From Durusdinium trenchii (taxonomy: Eukaryota > Sar > Dinophyceae > Suessiales > Symbiodiniaceae): 64,000 nt of DNA. Below, in pieces: positions 63,900 through 64,000 of this stretch. The notes beneath the pieces were generated by a model. That model was not told the DNA's origin, searched no databases, and worked only from the letters and a program-made list of their open reading frames with translations. The translations under genes and the position numbers were made by a program. The number at the start of each line of letters is the position of its first letter. Positions within the stretch are counted from its first letter, which is position 1. Where the stretch lies: NCBI GenBank assembly GCA_963970005.1, contig CAXAMN010018890.1, positions 318,001-382,000 on the forward strand. Direction: 5' to 3'.

Positions 63900-64000
63900 C
63901 AACTAGGAGTAAGGGCGCTACTAGTAGCTCCTGGACTTACTACTAGGAACAAGAAGCTACTAGGAGCAAAGGGCATTGCATTGCTACTGGGAGCAAGGAC
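63900..64000. repeat. CTACTAG-family repeat array (copy 3, cut by window edge)
   Basis: Units of GCTACTAGTAGCTCCTGG and CTACTAGGAGCAAAGGGC type run to the window edge. The order of units closely follows the array at 27.7 kb. Confidence 0.85.

Overview
The window looks like a piece of a dinoflagellate nuclear genome, most likely Symbiodiniaceae. Mixed-GC DNA is nearly free of long ORFs and carries many short AT microsatellites, minisatellites and GC-rich islands. Coding-looking segments are short and bounded by GT/GC/GA...AG splice-like sites. The one dominant coding block is a retroelement of a type I associate with dinoflagellates: a Copia-order polyprotein with CCCH fingers in Gag.

The centrepiece is a 17,427-bp Copia (Ty1-type) LTR retrotransposon on the minus strand (33492-50918). 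It has two identical 160-bp LTRs of the TG...CA form and a perfect 5-bp target-site duplication (TTTCC), so it is a very young insertion. Three long frames cover almost all of the interior. ORF1 (1769 aa) holds Gag, protease and integrase. ORF2 (3403 aa) holds reverse transcriptase and RNase H followed by about 2,500 extra residues. ORF3 has 385 aa. Each junction is a -1 overlap.

The unusual biology lies in the extra residues of ORF2. After the Copia RNase H come a PCTGGS-type domain, a long cassette of unknown ancestry beginning near residue 1535, a possible RNase III-like remnant, a CCHC zinc knuckle, and a well-supported RNA 2'-phosphotransferase (Tpt1/KptA) domain with all four catalytic residues (R3026, H3027, R3149, R3212). 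I know of no LTR retrotransposon described with such an RNA-end-processing enzyme. The LTR also holds 12 bases identical to the 3' end of the dinoflagellate spliced leader, and the primer-binding site resembles a tRNA anticodon loop. This suggests half-tRNA priming, and a possible job for the Tpt1 domain in clearing a 2'-phosphate from the primer.

Layout. 1-3.5 kb: unassigned, with a perfect 40-bp palindrome. 3.5-6.7 kb, minus strand: short candidate exons that together look like S4 to S6 and the tail of a TRPM-like cation channel; weaker membrane exons at 7.4, 9.9 and 10.2 kb may be its 5' part. 11-33.4 kb: intergenic or intronic DNA with minisatellites, a hairpin element, dispersed CTACTAG repeats and a 10-N gap. 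33.5-50.9 kb: the retrotransposon, inserted in what looks like the polypyrimidine tract of an intron. 51-64 kb: unassigned DNA with a 42-bp minisatellite open in several frames, a CACTCT/CACTCACA microsatellite, and a third copy of the CTACTAG family at the right edge. No rRNA, convincing tRNA or CRISPR array was seen.
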